This document shows positions 36,545 through 46,415 of a stretch of DNA of 64,000 nt, one piece after another (within the stretch, counting starts at the first letter, position 1; every line of letters starts with the position of its first letter). The notes beneath the pieces are model-generated. The model made no database searches. It was not told the DNA's origin and was given only the letters and a program-made list of their open reading frames with translations. A program made the position numbers and the translations under genes. Source of the stretch: JBEVJK01 sp963791325 (GTDB lineage Bacteria; Pseudomonadota; Alphaproteobacteria; Rhizobiales; Rhizobiaceae). The DNA lies in assembly GCA_963791325.1 (NCBI GenBank), contig CAWBRU010000002.1:1-64000 (forward strand). Direction: 5' to 3'.

Positions 36545-37717
36545 CTAGAGCGAGCGCGCGATCAGGAGCTTCATGATCTCATTGGTGCCGCCATAGATGC
36601 GCTGGACGCGCGCATCGCGGTACATGCGGGCAATCGGATATTCATTCATATAGCCATAGCCGCCATGCAATTGCAGGCACTCGTCGACCACCTTGCCCTG
36701 CAGGTCGGAAAGCCAGTACTTGGCCATCGAGGCAGTCACCGGATCCAGTCCGCCATTGATGTGCCGGCGCACGCAGTCATTGTAGAACACCCGCCCGATC
36801 GTTGCTTCGGTCTTCAGCTCGGCGAGCTTGAACTGGGTATTCTGAAATTCCACGATCGCCTTGCCGAATGCCTGCCGCGCCTTGACGTAATCTATGGTGA
36901 CGGCGAGCGCCCGCTCGACCATGGCGATCGATTGGGCGCCGATCAGCAGCCGCTCCTGCGGCAATTGCTGCATCAGCTGGATGAAGCCCTGCCCTTGCTC
37001 ATGGCCGAGCAGGTTGGCGGTCGGGACGCGGACGTCGTTGAAGAACAGCTCGGAGGTGTCGTTGGCCTTCAGCCCGATCTTGTCGAGGTTGCGGCCGCGC
37101 TCGAAGCCTCCGGCGGCCTCGGTTTCGACCACCAGCAGCGAGGTGCCTTTGGCGCCGCGTGCCGGGTCGGTCTTGGCCACGACGACGATCAGATTGGCGT
37201 TTTGGCCGTTGGTGATGAACGTCTTTGAACCATTGATCCGGTAGTGGTTGCCGTCGCGCTCGGCCCGCGTCTTGATGTTCTGCAGGTCCGACCCGGCGCC
37301 GGGCTCGGTCATCGCGATGGCACCGATCAGTTCACCTGTTGCCATTCGCGGGAGCCAGTTCCGCTTCTGCTCCTCGGAGCCGTAGTGGAGGATGTATGGC
37401 GCAACGATGGCGTTGTGGAGCGCGATGCCGAAGCCATCGACGCCGACATGGCCGAGCGCCTCGGCGATCACGCTCTCATGGGCATAGCTGCCGCCCGCAC
37501 CGCCATAGGCCTCGGGCATCGAGGCGCAGAGCAAGCCGGCCTGCCCGGCACGTTGCCAGGCCCAGCGATCGACGATCTCGTTCTTCTCATAGCGGTCGTA
37601 GTGGGGCGCGATCTCCTCGCCGAGGAAGCGGACCGCCATATCGTAGAGTATGGAGACCTCGTCGCCGGCCCAGGCTGCGCGGGGCAGGCCCAGAACGTCG
37701 GCCGGGGTGGTGGCCAC
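36545..37717 (-). CDS. Acyl-CoA dehydrogenase (LCAD-like)
   Basis: The 390-residue flavoprotein has the two ACAD signatures: GAIAMTEPGAGSDLQNIKT near 143 and LQLHGGYGYMNEYPIARMYR near 340. The C-terminal motif reads IYGGTNEIMK instead of IYEGT, and the catalytic base is likely the Glu in QQLPQERLLIG, as in long-chain and isovaleryl-type enzymes. It starts at ATG 37717, 18 bases after the stop of the first acyl-CoA dehydrogenase gene. Exact chain-length preference is not readable. Confidence 0.9.
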   Translation of the reverse strand: MATTPADVLGLPRAAWAGDEVSILYDMAVRFLGEEIAPHYDRYEKNEIVDRWAWQRAGQAGLLCASMPEAYGGAGGSYAHESVIAEALGHVGVDGFGIALHNAIVAPYILHYGSEEQKRNWLPRMATGELIGAIAMTEPGAGSDLQNIKTRAERDGNHYRINGSKTFITNGQNANLIVVVAKTDPARGAKGTSLLVVETEAAGGFERGRNLDKIGLKANDTSELFFNDVRVPTANLLGHEQGQGFIQLMQQLPQERLLIGAQSIAMVERALAVTIDYVKARQAFGKAIVEFQNTQFKLAELKTEATIGRVFYNDCVRRHINGGLDPVTASMAKYWLSDLQGKVVDECLQLHGGYGYMNEYPIARMYRDARVQRIYGGTNEIMKLLIARSL

Positions 37718-37735
37718 CGGGCTCTCGCTCCCCTG

Positions 37736-39532
37736 CTAGAACGCTTCGGCCGGCAGAGCCATCAGCGTGTCGGCTCCGCTCGAGATGCGGGCGAGGTGTG
37801 CGGCGGTCTCCGGCATGACGCGCTCCATGAAAAAACCGGCGGTGACCTGCTTGGCCCTGCAGAAGGATCCGTCGGCGGCATCGTCGCCCGCGCCCAGCTT
37901 TGCGGTCGCCACCGCGGCCATCCGCACCGACATGTAGCCCAGAGCGACCAGCCCGACCAGATGCAAGTAGTCGGTCGCGGCAGCGCCGGCATTGTCGGGC
38001 TTCTGCAGCGCGTTCTGCATCAGCCAGAGCGTCGCAGCCTGCAGATCGTTCAAGCCGCGCTTCAAGGCTTTGGTGAGCGGCGTGAGCTCGGGCACATCCC
38101 GCATCTCCTCGCAAAAGCCACCGACCTCCTTGAGGAATGCCTGCAGCGCCCGGCCGCCGTTCATCGCCAGCTTGCGCCCGACCAGGTCGAGCGCCTGGAT
38201 GCCATTGGCGCCTTCATAGATCATCGCGATGCGCGCATCGCGCACGAACTGGCTGATCCCGTTCTCCTCGATGTAGCCGTGGCCGCCATAGACCTGCTGC
38301 GCCATGACCGCGTGGTCGAAGCCGTCATCGGTGAGCACGGCCTTGACCACCGGCGTCATCAAGCCGAGATGGTCCTCGGCGGCCTGCCTCTCGGCCGGGT
38401 CCGGGGAGCGGCGAGCAATGTCGGCGTTGAGCGCGGTCCACAGCATCAGCGCCCGTCCGGCCTCGCTGCGGGCCCGCATCGTCATCAGCAGGCGGCGAAT
38501 GTCGGGGTGGACTAGGATCGGATCGGCGCGCTTGTCATGATCCTTCGCGCCGCTCAGCGAGCGGCCCTGCAGCCGCTCCTTGGCATAGGCCGCGGCATTC
38601 TGGTAGGCGGCTTCGCCGACCGCCAGCCCCTGCATGCCGACGCCCAGCCGCGCCTCGTTCATCATCACGAACATCGCCCTCAAGCCGCCATTCTCCTCGC
38701 CGAGCAGGTGGCCCTCGGCCCCGTCGTAATCCATCACGCAGGTGGCGTTGCCGTGAATGCCCATCTTGTCCTCGAGCGAGCCGCAGGACACCCGGTTCAG
38801 GGCGCCCTTATCGCCGCCGTCGACCTTGAACTTGGGCACGATGAACAGGGAAATGCCTTTGGTACCCGCCGGCGCGCCTTCGATCCGGGCCAGCACCAGG
38901 TGAACGATGTTGTCGGCGAGATCGTGCTCGCCGGCGGAAATGAAGATCTTTTGGCCGGAGATATGGTACGAGCCGTCGCCATTGGGCACGGCACGGGTCC
39001 GCAGCAGGCCGAGGTCGGTGCCGCAATGCGGCTCCGTCAGGTTCATGGTGCCGGTCCATTCGCCCGCCACCAGGCGCGGCAGAAAGGTCGCTTTCTGCTC
39101 CTCCGTGCCATGAGCCAGAATGGCCGCGATCGCGCCCTGGGTCAGTCCGGCATACATCATCAGCGCCATATTGGCCGACGACATATATTCCGCGACAGCG
39201 GTGTGAAGCGCGTAAGGCAGACCCTGGCCGCCCGCCTCGGCCGGAACGGCGAGCCCCATCCAGCCGCCGTCGCGATAGCGGTCGAACGCGGCGCGAAACC
39301 CGGTCGGCGTCGCGACCGAGCCGTCCGGCTGGCGCCGGCAGCCTTCGATATCACCGGTCCGGTTGGTCGGCTGGATCACCGTCTCGGCAAGCTTGGCACC
39401 CTCGGCCAGAACGGCGGCGACAATATCGGGCGTGGCGTCGGCAAATCCGGTCAGGTTGCCGTGCCGCTCGTAGCCGAGCACATCTTTCAGCACGAACAGC
39501 GTGTCTTCGACTGGCGCGCGGTAGACCGGCAT
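37736..39532 (-). CDS. Large acyl-CoA dehydrogenase with C-terminal domain (FadE-like)
   Basis: The 598-residue protein starts at ATG 39532 with MPVYRAPVEDTLFVLKDVLG, the N-terminus of the long bacterial ACAD group. The FAD-binding segments GTMNLTEPHCGTDLGLLRTR and YHISGQKIFISAGEHD are followed by VYGGHGYIEENGISQFVRDA and the catalytic Glu in MIYEGANGIQALDL. The extra C-terminal domain of about 150 residues is typical for these homodimers. It heads the beta-oxidation operon. Two palindromes lie in its promoter region at 39552-39567 and 39604-39627, and a MerR gene is immediately upstream. Confidence 0.92.
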   Translation of the reverse strand: MPVYRAPVEDTLFVLKDVLGYERHGNLTGFADATPDIVAAVLAEGAKLAETVIQPTNRTGDIEGCRRQPDGSVATPTGFRAAFDRYRDGGWMGLAVPAEAGGQGLPYALHTAVAEYMSSANMALMMYAGLTQGAIAAILAHGTEEQKATFLPRLVAGEWTGTMNLTEPHCGTDLGLLRTRAVPNGDGSYHISGQKIFISAGEHDLADNIVHLVLARIEGAPAGTKGISLFIVPKFKVDGGDKGALNRVSCGSLEDKMGIHGNATCVMDYDGAEGHLLGEENGGLRAMFVMMNEARLGVGMQGLAVGEAAYQNAAAYAKERLQGRSLSGAKDHDKRADPILVHPDIRRLLMTMRARSEAGRALMLWTALNADIARRSPDPAERQAAEDHLGLMTPVVKAVLTDDGFDHAVMAQQVYGGHGYIEENGISQFVRDARIAMIYEGANGIQALDLVGRKLAMNGGRALQAFLKEVGGFCEEMRDVPELTPLTKALKRGLNDLQAATLWLMQNALQKPDNAGAAATDYLHLVGLVALGYMSVRMAAVATAKLGAGDDAADGSFCRAKQVTAGFFMERVMPETAAHLARISSGADTLMALPAEAF

Positions 39533-39551
39533 GTCTCGCTCCACGAATCGT

Positions 39552-39567
39552 TTGACGCGTGCGTCAA
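39552..39567. promoter_or_regulatory. 7-2-7 palindrome, probable MerR-type operator 1
   Basis: The bases TTGACGCGTGCGTCAA form a perfect inverted repeat: 7-base arms with a 2-base spacer. It lies about 20 bases before the start of the first acyl-CoA dehydrogenase, where repressor binding would overlap the promoter or the leader. The same plan recurs at 39604 and 40300. Confidence 0.65.
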
Positions 39568-39603
39568 TCAGCTACGCAGGCGTTCACTTCAACAATATCA
39601 AAT

Positions 39604-39627
39604 TTTGACGTTTGCGTAAACGTCAAA
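39604..39627. promoter_or_regulatory. Inverted repeat, probable MerR-type operator 2
   Basis: Perfect 10-base arms TTTGACGTTT and AAACGTCAAA flank a 4-base centre. Within it two overlapping 7-2-7 half-site pairs can be drawn (TTGACGT with GCGTAAA). It sits about 72 bases upstream of the acyl-CoA dehydrogenase start and about 85 bases beyond the end of the regulator gene, in the operon promoter region. Confidence 0.65.
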
Positions 39628-39713
39628 TACTGCAGAGCAGTCAGAGAGGATGCCCGGCCGCAGCGCGGCCGGGCGTTTTGGCAGGCCGACGGAACATCGC
39701 CGGCATGGCCGGA

Positions 39714-40172
39714 TCAAGCCGATGCGGTGAGCGGCGCGTTCTGCCGATCGGCGAGCATGGCCCTCACCGTGCCCATCAGGACACCGAGTTCGCGGATCGC
39801 CTCGTCGATCGACTGGCGCTGCTTCTCCAACCGGCCGAGCTGCCGCTCCGACTTGTCGAGCGTGAGCCGAAGCTGCTTGGTGTTGGATCCGGTCGGATCA
39901 TAGAGGTCGATCATCTGCTTCACCTCGCGCAGCGAGAAGCCGACCTTGCGTCCAAGCAGGATCAACTTCAGCCGCGCATTGTCCCGGCGCGAGTAGAGCC
40001 GGGTCGAGCCCTCCCGCGTGGGGTGCAGCAGACCCTTGTCCTCGTAGAAGCGAAGCGTGCGCAACGTCACGTCGTGACGCCTGGCCATCTCGCCGATGCG
40101 GATAAGCTCGTGCTCATCCGCCATTTCATTCGTATTGGCCGCAACTTCTGCGGCCTTGACCATCTTCATCAT
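39714..40172 (-). CDS. MerR-family regulator, probable regulator of the acyl-CoA operon
   Basis: The 152-residue protein has the MerR winged-helix start RIGEMARRHDVTLRTLRFYE and GLLHPTREGSTRLYSRRD. A basic helix LKLILLGRKVGFSLREVKQM follows, then a long coiled-coil (LDKSERQLGRLEKQRQSIDEAI) without metal-binding cysteines. That is the LiuR type of acid/fatty-acid catabolism regulators in Proteobacteria. ATG 40172 and an internal ATG at 40124 are both possible starts. The neighbouring palindromes and the direction of the beta-oxidation operon support control of that operon and of itself; the effector (an acyl-CoA) is inferred. Confidence 0.8.
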   Translation of the reverse strand: MMKMVKAAEVAANTNEMADEHELIRIGEMARRHDVTLRTLRFYEDKGLLHPTREGSTRLYSRRDNARLKLILLGRKVGFSLREVKQMIDLYDPTGSNTKQLRLTLDKSERQLGRLEKQRQSIDEAIRELGVLMGTVRAMLADRQNAPLTASA

Positions 40173-40299
40173 TGTTGTTTTTGCCCATGAACGGCGCCGA
40201 GACGCGAACGCGGCGCAAATGGATCGGCCGAGGGGGCGGCGGAGATCCGTGACGGTTGCTACTCACTGCTTCATCGCAAACCGCACACTCTGTGTGCCG

Positions 40300-40315
40300 C
40301 TTACGTTTACGTAAG
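40300..40315. promoter_or_regulatory. 7-2-7 palindrome upstream of the MerR gene, operator 3
   Basis: CTTACGTTTACGTAAG has arms CTTACGT and ACGTAAG with a 2-base spacer. It is about 130 bases upstream of the MerR start, on the divergent side toward the podJ-like gene. It resembles the LiuR consensus TTTACGTAAACGTAAA, recalled from curated regulons. This suggests autoregulation. Confidence 0.6.
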
Positions 40316-40609
40316 CATATAGTCGTCATGGTTTGGCGGCGCAACCCGGCGCGTCCTGCAACTCTGTCGCACCCGTCACCTCCCTTTGGCGGCCGCGTTT
40401 ACCGGTTCTTTACCACGTTCGGTGAATCTTCCCCGGTCGGAGCTCCGTGGCCGTCCTGGTTCGTTGTCTGTACGGCCTGAACGAACTCGAGGTGGCGGGG
40501 GCCCCGCGAGACGGCGCCCTTCCCGCAACGTGGCCGTGCCGTGCGTTTCGGCCCGGCAGGGGCATTGCGAAGACCGGGCGGCTGGCTTCGAAGGGCAAAT
40601 GGGCGTTCC

Positions 40610-43600
40610 ATGCACGGCAAGCGATCCTATCTCGACATCCTGAATGAGGGCCGGCTGCGGCGATCCTCCAGCTCGCTCGACGAGCTCAACCGGTCGCTGC
40701 AGGAGCTGGAGCTGAGGCTCCACCGCCACGATGAGCGCTCCGGCACAACCGCACCGGCGCAACGCGGTGCCGACAGCGCTGCCGAAGCCGAGCGCAGTCT
40801 GCCGCCCGCCGACCAGCGCACGCCGTTGGAGGCGCTGCGCCATGACCTTCAAGCTCAAATGGACAAGGCGCCCTCCCTCCCAGGCAGCCGGCTGCTGCCC
40901 GAAGCCGCCCGCAGGGCGATCGCGCCGGAGACCCCGTTCGGACGCGGAGAGACGCGCCAGACCGAGCGCTTCCAGGTCGGCCTGACGGAGATCAAGGATG
41001 CGCTCGGCGCGCTTGCGCGGGAAGAGACCGTCCGTTCGGTGAATGCGCGTTGGGCCGATTTCGACCGCCGTTTCGGCGATCTGGAGAGCCGGATCGAGGC
41101 CACCGCCGGCCAACCCGCAGCCGATCGCGAGGCGTTCTCGCTGTTGCGGGCACGCGTCGAGGAGATCAGCGAACGGCTTGGCAGCTTCCCGGATTCGACC
41201 TCGCTGCGCGCTTTGGAAGACAAGATGCGGCAGCTGGCCGCCGTGGTCGACACCTTCTCGCGCCAGGAGGATCGCCGCGGCACCGCGGCCATGGCGCAGA
41301 TCGAGGAGCGGCTCGACGAGATCTCGCGCGCCATCGTCGCCTCGGCGGCAGTGCCGCCCAGCCTCGATCCGCAGCCCTTCGAGCGCATCGAGGCGCGCAT
41401 CAGCTCGCTTGCACGCCAGATCGAGGAGCTTTCCGAAGCCGCGCAGCAGACCGCGCTGGTCGAGCGGGTCACCTCGCTGTCCGACCGCATCGATGCCCTG
41501 GCCGCCCGGTCCGCCTTGCCGGACGAGGCGGTCGAGCATCTGCTCCAGCAGGTGGCGATGATCGTCGAGCGCCTCGACCAGCCTTCCGCCGCGCCGATCT
41601 CCGACGGCCTCCTGCAGGGCATCGAGGAGCGCTTCGATCTTCTGGCTCACATCTTCGACCAGCGTCATGAAGACGCCATCGCCCAGGGCCGCGCCTTGTT
41701 CGGCGACCTCGAGCAGCGGCTCGAAGCCATCGCCGAGCGCATCGAAGCCCCGCAAGCCGTCGCGGACGATTCCGCCATCGATGCGCTGGCACAACGCATC
41801 GAGCTGATGACGCTGCGGCTCGACCAGGCTCCGCCGGCCGGCGGCCTCGAACCCGATCTGGTGCGCAATCTCGAGGCCCATGTGACGGCACTCTCCCACC
41901 AGCTGGCCCAAGCCGGGCCGACCGGTGCGGAGCGCGATTCGATCGGGCCGCGGCTGCACGAGCTCGAGCGCTCCGTGCGCGATCATCGCGAGGGCATGGC
42001 AGAGGCGGTCCGCCAGGCTGCCGAGCAGGCCGTGCGCGCCTTGGCCGAGCATCAGCCCGCAGGTGCGGGCGAAGACCTGACCGCTGAGCTCAAGGCGATC
42101 GAAAGCCTCACCCGCCGCTCGGAGGAACGCAACACCAAGACGTTCGAGGCCATCCACGACACCCTGCTGAAGATCGTCGAGCGGCTCGCATCGATGGAGC
42201 GGACGAAAGTGGTGGCCGATGGCGAGGGTCGGCGGACGGTCGCGCACGCGCCGTCGATCGCAGCACCCGACGCTGCCGAACGCGCCGAGCCCGCCGCCAA
42301 TCCGGCTGCCGCCGCCCGCACCCCGGCCGAAGCCGCCGCCGCAGCGGCGGTCGCGGCGATGCAGGGCGGCGACCACGAGACGCAGCCCGAATCCGGCTTG
42401 CGCAGCTTGCTCGGATTGGGCAGGCGCCGGGTTGCGGAAAGCGATGGCCGGGATCTCGGCGGTGACCTCGGGCAGGTGCAGGCCGAGCCCGACGCGCCGT
42501 CGCTGGATGTCGAGCCGCCGCTCGACCCAAGGCTTGCCAACATTCCTTTGCCGCCCGGTTCCGGAGCGCCGGATCTGAGCGCGATCCTCAAGCGGGTTCG
42601 CGACGAGCGCCTCCTGCCTGGCCGGCCCTTGGACACCGACGCCGCCAGATCGGATTTCTTCGCTGCGGCCAAGCGCGCGGCGCAGGCCGCGGCAGCCGAA
42701 GCCGACATCGCCAAACGCGCCGCGCAGGGGGAGGCCGGCAGCAAGGGACTGAGATTCGGCGGCCTGTTCCGCGCCCGCCGCATGGCTCTGATGCTGTCGG
42801 CGGCAGGCGTGCTGGTGGCGCTGGGCGGCATGCAGCTCGGCAAGGCCTTGCTGGCCGGCGATCCGGCGGCCGTGGTGGCCACGCCGAGCGTAGCCCCCGC
42901 CGCACCGGCTGTCGTGCCGGTCCCGGAGCCCAAGCCTGCCGCGACGGCCAGCCCCGTGCCGCCGGAGCCGCCAAGCAGCCCCGCGGTGGCGCCGACCGCC
43001 GAGCCGTCCCTACCAAGCGCCAGCCCGCCGCCCGCCGCGCCCGGGCACGAGGCAGGCGGCGCGCCCGCCGGGACGGCGCCGGCAGGCGAGGCGACCGCCC
43101 GCCTCGACGCCGACGTGCCGGCATCGCCGGAAACGCAGGCCGGTCCGGCTGCGGCGGCAGCCGAGCCGGACGCCGTCGTCTCGGTTCCGGACGACGCGGG
43201 ACCGCTCGCCTTGCGCCAGGCCGCCGAAGCCGGGGATCCGAAGGCGCTCTACGAGCTCGGCGCCCGTTTTGCCGACGGGCGCGGGGTCAACGCCGATTCC
43301 AAGGCGGCAGCCCAGTGGTACCTCAAGGCGGCCGAGAAGGGCCTCGCGCCCGCCGAGTATCGGATCGGCAACCTGTCGGAGAAGGGCATCGGGGTCGACC
43401 GCGACATCGCGGCTGCCAAGCGCTGGTACCGGATGGCCGCCGAACAGGGCAATGCCAGCGCCATGCACAATCTGGCGGTGCTGCTCGCGACCGCGACCGA
43501 CGGCGCCCCGGACAATCAGGAGGCGGTGCGCTGGTTCACCGAGGCGGCCGAGCTCGGCGTCACCGATAGCCAGTTCAACCTCGGCATCCTGGCCGCCAAA

Positions 43601-44029
43601 GGGGTCGGCATGAAGCAGGATCTCACCCAGTCCTACACCTGGTTCGCCCTGGTCGCCAAAACCGGCGACCACGACGCCGCCGCCAAGCGCGACGAGATCG
43701 CCAAGGCGCTGTCGCCAAACCAGCTGGCAGGCGCCAAGGCAGCGGTCGACGCCTGGCAGGCCAAGCCGGCCGAACCGGCAGCCAACAGCGTCGAGATCCC
43801 GGAGAGCTGGCGCGACAGCGGCGAGACCAGTTCCGGCGTCGACATGAAGAAGGTGGTCCACAACATCCAGCTGATCCTCAAGAAGAACGGCTACGACGCC
43901 GGCAGCGTCGACGGGGTGATGGGCACCAAGACCAAGGCGGCCATCGCCGCGTTTCAGGGTGACAACGGGCTGACGGCCAATGGTGCGGTCGACGAACAGC
44001 TGGTGCGCAAGCTGCTCGCCCGCAAGTAG
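40610..44029 (+). CDS. podJ: PodJ-like polar organelle protein (coiled coil, TM, SEL1, peptidoglycan-binding)
   Basis: The 1139-residue protein begins at ATG 40610 with MHGKRSYLDILNEG. It has long coiled-coil segments to about residue 520, including regular Glu/Arg/Leu heptads. An acidic and alanine/proline-rich region comes next, then a single membrane helix near 722-745 (MALMLSAAGVLVALGGM). The periplasmic part is a Pro/Ala stretch followed by SEL1 repeats near 866-1010 (ALYELGARFADGRGV, AEYRIGNLSEKGIGVD, AMHNLAVLLATATD). A C-terminal peptidoglycan-binding domain follows (IQLILKKNGYDAGSVDGVMG). This layout is that of alphaproteobacterial PodJ, which places polar proteins and helps asymmetric division. 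The gene name is by architecture. Confidence 0.83.
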   Translation: MHGKRSYLDILNEGRLRRSSSSLDELNRSLQELELRLHRHDERSGTTAPAQRGADSAAEAERSLPPADQRTPLEALRHDLQAQMDKAPSLPGSRLLPEAARRAIAPETPFGRGETRQTERFQVGLTEIKDALGALAREETVRSVNARWADFDRRFGDLESRIEATAGQPAADREAFSLLRARVEEISERLGSFPDSTSLRALEDKMRQLAAVVDTFSRQEDRRGTAAMAQIEERLDEISRAIVASAAVPPSLDPQPFERIEARISSLARQIEELSEAAQQTALVERVTSLSDRIDALAARSALPDEAVEHLLQQVAMIVERLDQPSAAPISDGLLQGIEERFDLLAHIFDQRHEDAIAQGRALFGDLEQRLEAIAERIEAPQAVADDSAIDALAQRIELMTLRLDQAPPAGGLEPDLVRNLEAHVTALSHQLAQAGPTGAERDSIGPRLHELERSVRDHREGMAEAVRQAAEQAVRALAEHQPAGAGEDLTAELKAIESLTRRSEERNTKTFEAIHDTLLKIVERLASMERTKVVADGEGRRTVAHAPSIAAPDAAERAEPAANPAAAARTPAEAAAAAAVAAMQGGDHETQPESGLRSLLGLGRRRVAESDGRDLGGDLGQVQAEPDAPSLDVEPPLDPRLANIPLPPGSGAPDLSAILKRVRDERLLPGRPLDTDAARSDFFAAAKRAAQAAAAEADIAKRAAQGEAGSKGLRFGGLFRARRMALMLSAAGVLVALGGMQLGKALLAGDPAAVVATPSVAPAAPAVVPVPEPKPAATASPVPPEPPSSPAVAPTAEPSLPSASPPPAAPGHEAGGAPAGTAPAGEATARLDADVPASPETQAGPAAAAAEPDAVVSVPDDAGPLALRQAAEAGDPKALYELGARFADGRGVNADSKAAAQWYLKAAEKGLAPAEYRIGNLSEKGIGVDRDIAAAKRWYRMAAEQGNASAMHNLAVLLATATDGAPDNQEAVRWFTEAAELGVTDSQFNLGILAAKGVGMKQDLTQSYTWFALVAKTGDHDAAAKRDEIAKALSPNQLAGAKAAVDAWQAKPAEPAANSVEIPESWRDSGETSSGVDMKKVVHNIQLILKKNGYDAGSVDGVMGTKTKAAIAAFQGDNGLTANGAVDEQLVRKLLARK

Positions 44030-44214
44030 TCGGCGCTCCGCCGGCGGCTGTCCGAGATGGCCGGACCATCCCTTTGGAAGTGCTGATAAATTTTTTCCGC
44101 TCGGCGATCAACAAAGTTTGACTTCGCCGCAATGTCGGCGCAAGGACGAAATATTCGTCCTTTACTTCTCGTCAGGGGGCGGGAAGCAGAAAACGTTAGA
44201 TCAGAGTTCCTCGG

Positions 44215-45141
44215 GTGGGCATCTATCTCCCGATCGCGGAAATGTCGGTCAATGTGTTCGTGCTGCTCGCCATGGGTGCTGCGGTCGGATTTCTGTCGGG
44301 CATGTTCGGGGTGGGCGGCGGCTTTCTCATCACCCCGCTGCTGATCTTCTACAACATTCCTCCGGCCATCGCGGTGGCGACCGGCGCCAACCAGGTCATC
44401 GCCTCGTCCTTCTCGGGCGCGCTCGCCCACATGAAGCGGGGCACGCTCGACTTCAAGCTCGGCACCGTGCTGCTGGGCGGCGGCCTGGTCGGCTCGACGC
44501 TCGGCGCCTATGTGTTTGCGTTTTTGCGCGCGGTCGGCCAGCTCGACCTGTTCATCTCGCTGTTCTATGTGGCGATGCTTGGCACCGTCGGCGGCCTGAT
44601 GATGGTCGAGAGCGTGCGCGCGCTGCAGGCGCACCCGGTCCGGGGCCGCGCCGACGCTGAAGACGCTCCGGCCAGCACAACTGGATCCACAGGCTGCCGC
44701 TCAAGATGCGCTTCCGCACCTCGAAGCTGTTCGTCAGCGTCATCCCGGTGCTCGGCGCTCGGCGCCGGCGATCGGCTTTCTCGCCGCCATCATGGGCGTC
44801 GGCGGCGGCTTCATCATGGTGCCGGCGCTGATCTATCTGCTCAAGGTGCCGACCAATGTGGTCGTCGGCACGTCGCTGTTCCAGATCATCTTCGTCGCCG
44901 CCTACACCACGCTCGTGCACTCGACCGCCAACCAGACGGTCGACGTGGTGCTCGCCTTCGTGCTGATGGTCGGCGGCGTCGCCGGCGCCCAATACGGCGC
45001 CAAGGCCGGCCAGAAGCTGCGCGGCGAGCAGTTGCGCGCGCTGCTTGCGGTGCTGGTGCTGGCGGTGGCGCTCAGGCTGGCCTTCGATCTGTTCTCTGCG
45101 GCCGCGAGCCTCTATTCGCTGACCGGCCTGGGGTTCTGTGA
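44215..45141 (+). pseudogene. TauE/SafE-type (TSUP) membrane permease, frameshifted
   Basis: From GTG 44215 the reading shows a TSUP permease: LLAMGAAVGFLSGMFGVGGG near residue 18, GANQVIASSFSGALAHMK, then LGAYVFAFLRAV. The frame changes near 44670 and near 44775, after which the second half repeat appears (MGVGGGFIMVPALIYLLK, GTSLFQIIFVAAYTTLVH, QYGAKAGQKLRGEQLR). It ends with a stop at 45139-45141. The GVGGGF repeats are the family's two-half signature. Members export sulfite, sulfoacetate or similar anions. Its stop overlaps the start of an Alph_Pro_TM gene (GTGA), as is standard in Rhizobiales. Confidence 0.78.
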
Positions 45142-45945
45142 CGAGGCGCCGCTCGCGCCTGGCCGCGCGGTCGCTGATGCTGGCCGTCGATGGCCGGCGG
45201 CCTGCCGCGCGCCCAGGACGATGCGCGGCCCGAAGGCATCGAGATCGGCCTGTCGACGGACAGCGTCGCGATCACCTCCGATTTCACCGGCGCCGACCTC
45301 ACGATCTTCGGGGCGCTCGACAATGCCGACCCGCTGGTAGCCCGGCAGGGCCGCTACGATGTCATCGTGGTGCTGGAAGGACCCGCCGCGCCCGGTCGTG
45401 GTGCGCCGCAAGGACCGCATTCTCGGCATGTGGATCAACACCGAATCGCACGACCTTCGTCAACGTGCCGGTGTCCTATTCGGTGGCGACGACGCGCGCC
45501 TGCCGCGGACATCACCGAGCCCAAGAACTACCGGCAGCTGTCGCTCGGCGCCGACCAATCTTTATCTGGAGCCCGAGGACAAGGCCGCCGACCCGGTGAC
45601 GATCGAGCGAGTTCACCGCCGCGCTGCGCGACCGCAAGCAGGCGACCGGGCTCTACAACGAGCGCATCGGCGGCGTGCAGTTCCTGTCGCAGAACCTGTT
45701 CCGGGCGACGCTGGAGCTGGCGCCCAACGTGCCGGTCGGCACGCACGGGCGCGCGCCTTCCTGTTTCGAACGGCATCTTCATCAAGGAGACCTCGGCGCA
45801 GCTTGCCATCGTGAAGTCCGGGCTTCGAGCAGTCGATCTTCCAGCTGTCGCGCACGACTACAGCTTCTTCTACGGCGTGTTCGCAGTGATGCTTGGCGAT
45901 GTTCACCGGCTGGCTCGGACAGCGTCGTCGTTCCGCCGGGATTGA
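45138..45945 (+). pseudogene. Alph_Pro_TM (TIGR02186) membrane protein, frameshifted
   Basis: Segments of one conserved protein can be read in changing frames: LPRAQDDARPEGIEIGLSTD, VAITSDFTGADLTIFGALDN, GRYDVIVVLEGP, RRKDRILGMWINTES and LYLEPEDKAADPVT, with a C-terminal membrane helix (FFYGVFAVMLG, MFTGWLG) ending SVVFRRD. At least six indels are needed to join them. The family is restricted to alphaproteobacteria and always accompanies a TauE-like permease. Its proposed role is as a partner or anchor of that permease; none has been proven. Confidence 0.7.
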
Positions 45946-46415
45946 TCGTGTCCATTGTTTGAGTACCGCTGCACGATACGTTCGGCAAGGCGCTCGCCGG
46001 TCGGTCGAGGCTTGTTTGAGGCTTATTCCTAATATCGCAGAAGCTGACGTTCTGGCTCTACGGAATCGCGCCCGACCAGTCCCATGGCGGCAAGGCACGA
46101 TCCCTGCTAACCGAGCTATGGCGCACGTCGTTCTGTCGTTCCTCGGCGGCATTCGCTGATGGCCAGTTGCTTTAAGCATTTGCGGCAAAGACGGCGAGAG
46201 CGACTATTCTCGGCGTCGTCCCGCCACTGGTCGGCTGGACCGCGATCTCGTGCCGCGCCGCTCACCTTCGTGCTGCTAGCCGTCGCCTTCGCCGCGCAAG
46301 GCGCTGGGATTCAGCTGACGCTGACGCCGTCGGCTGCGCCCGTCGGCGCTGCGCATCCAGATGACGCTCCTCGTGGTCGCAGCGCTGGTCCGTTGGCTTC
46401 GTGCGCGACGAGCCG
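45946..46415. other. 470-base region between the Alph_Pro_TM gene and PdeM
   Basis: No conserved gene was recognised. On the plus strand a short reading from 46159 contains a hydrophobic run (LTFVLLAVAFAAQGAG) and, one frame shift later, IQMTLLVVAALVRWLRARR. It might be a small, frameshifted membrane protein that ends against the end of the PdeM gene. This stretch lies inside the indel-rich block. Confidence 0.3.

Noticed and set aside
40376..42376. Long open frame on the minus strand, over 660 codons
   Set aside because: It is antisense to the podJ-like gene and reflects the codon bias of a GC-rich coding strand. It has no conserved family pattern.
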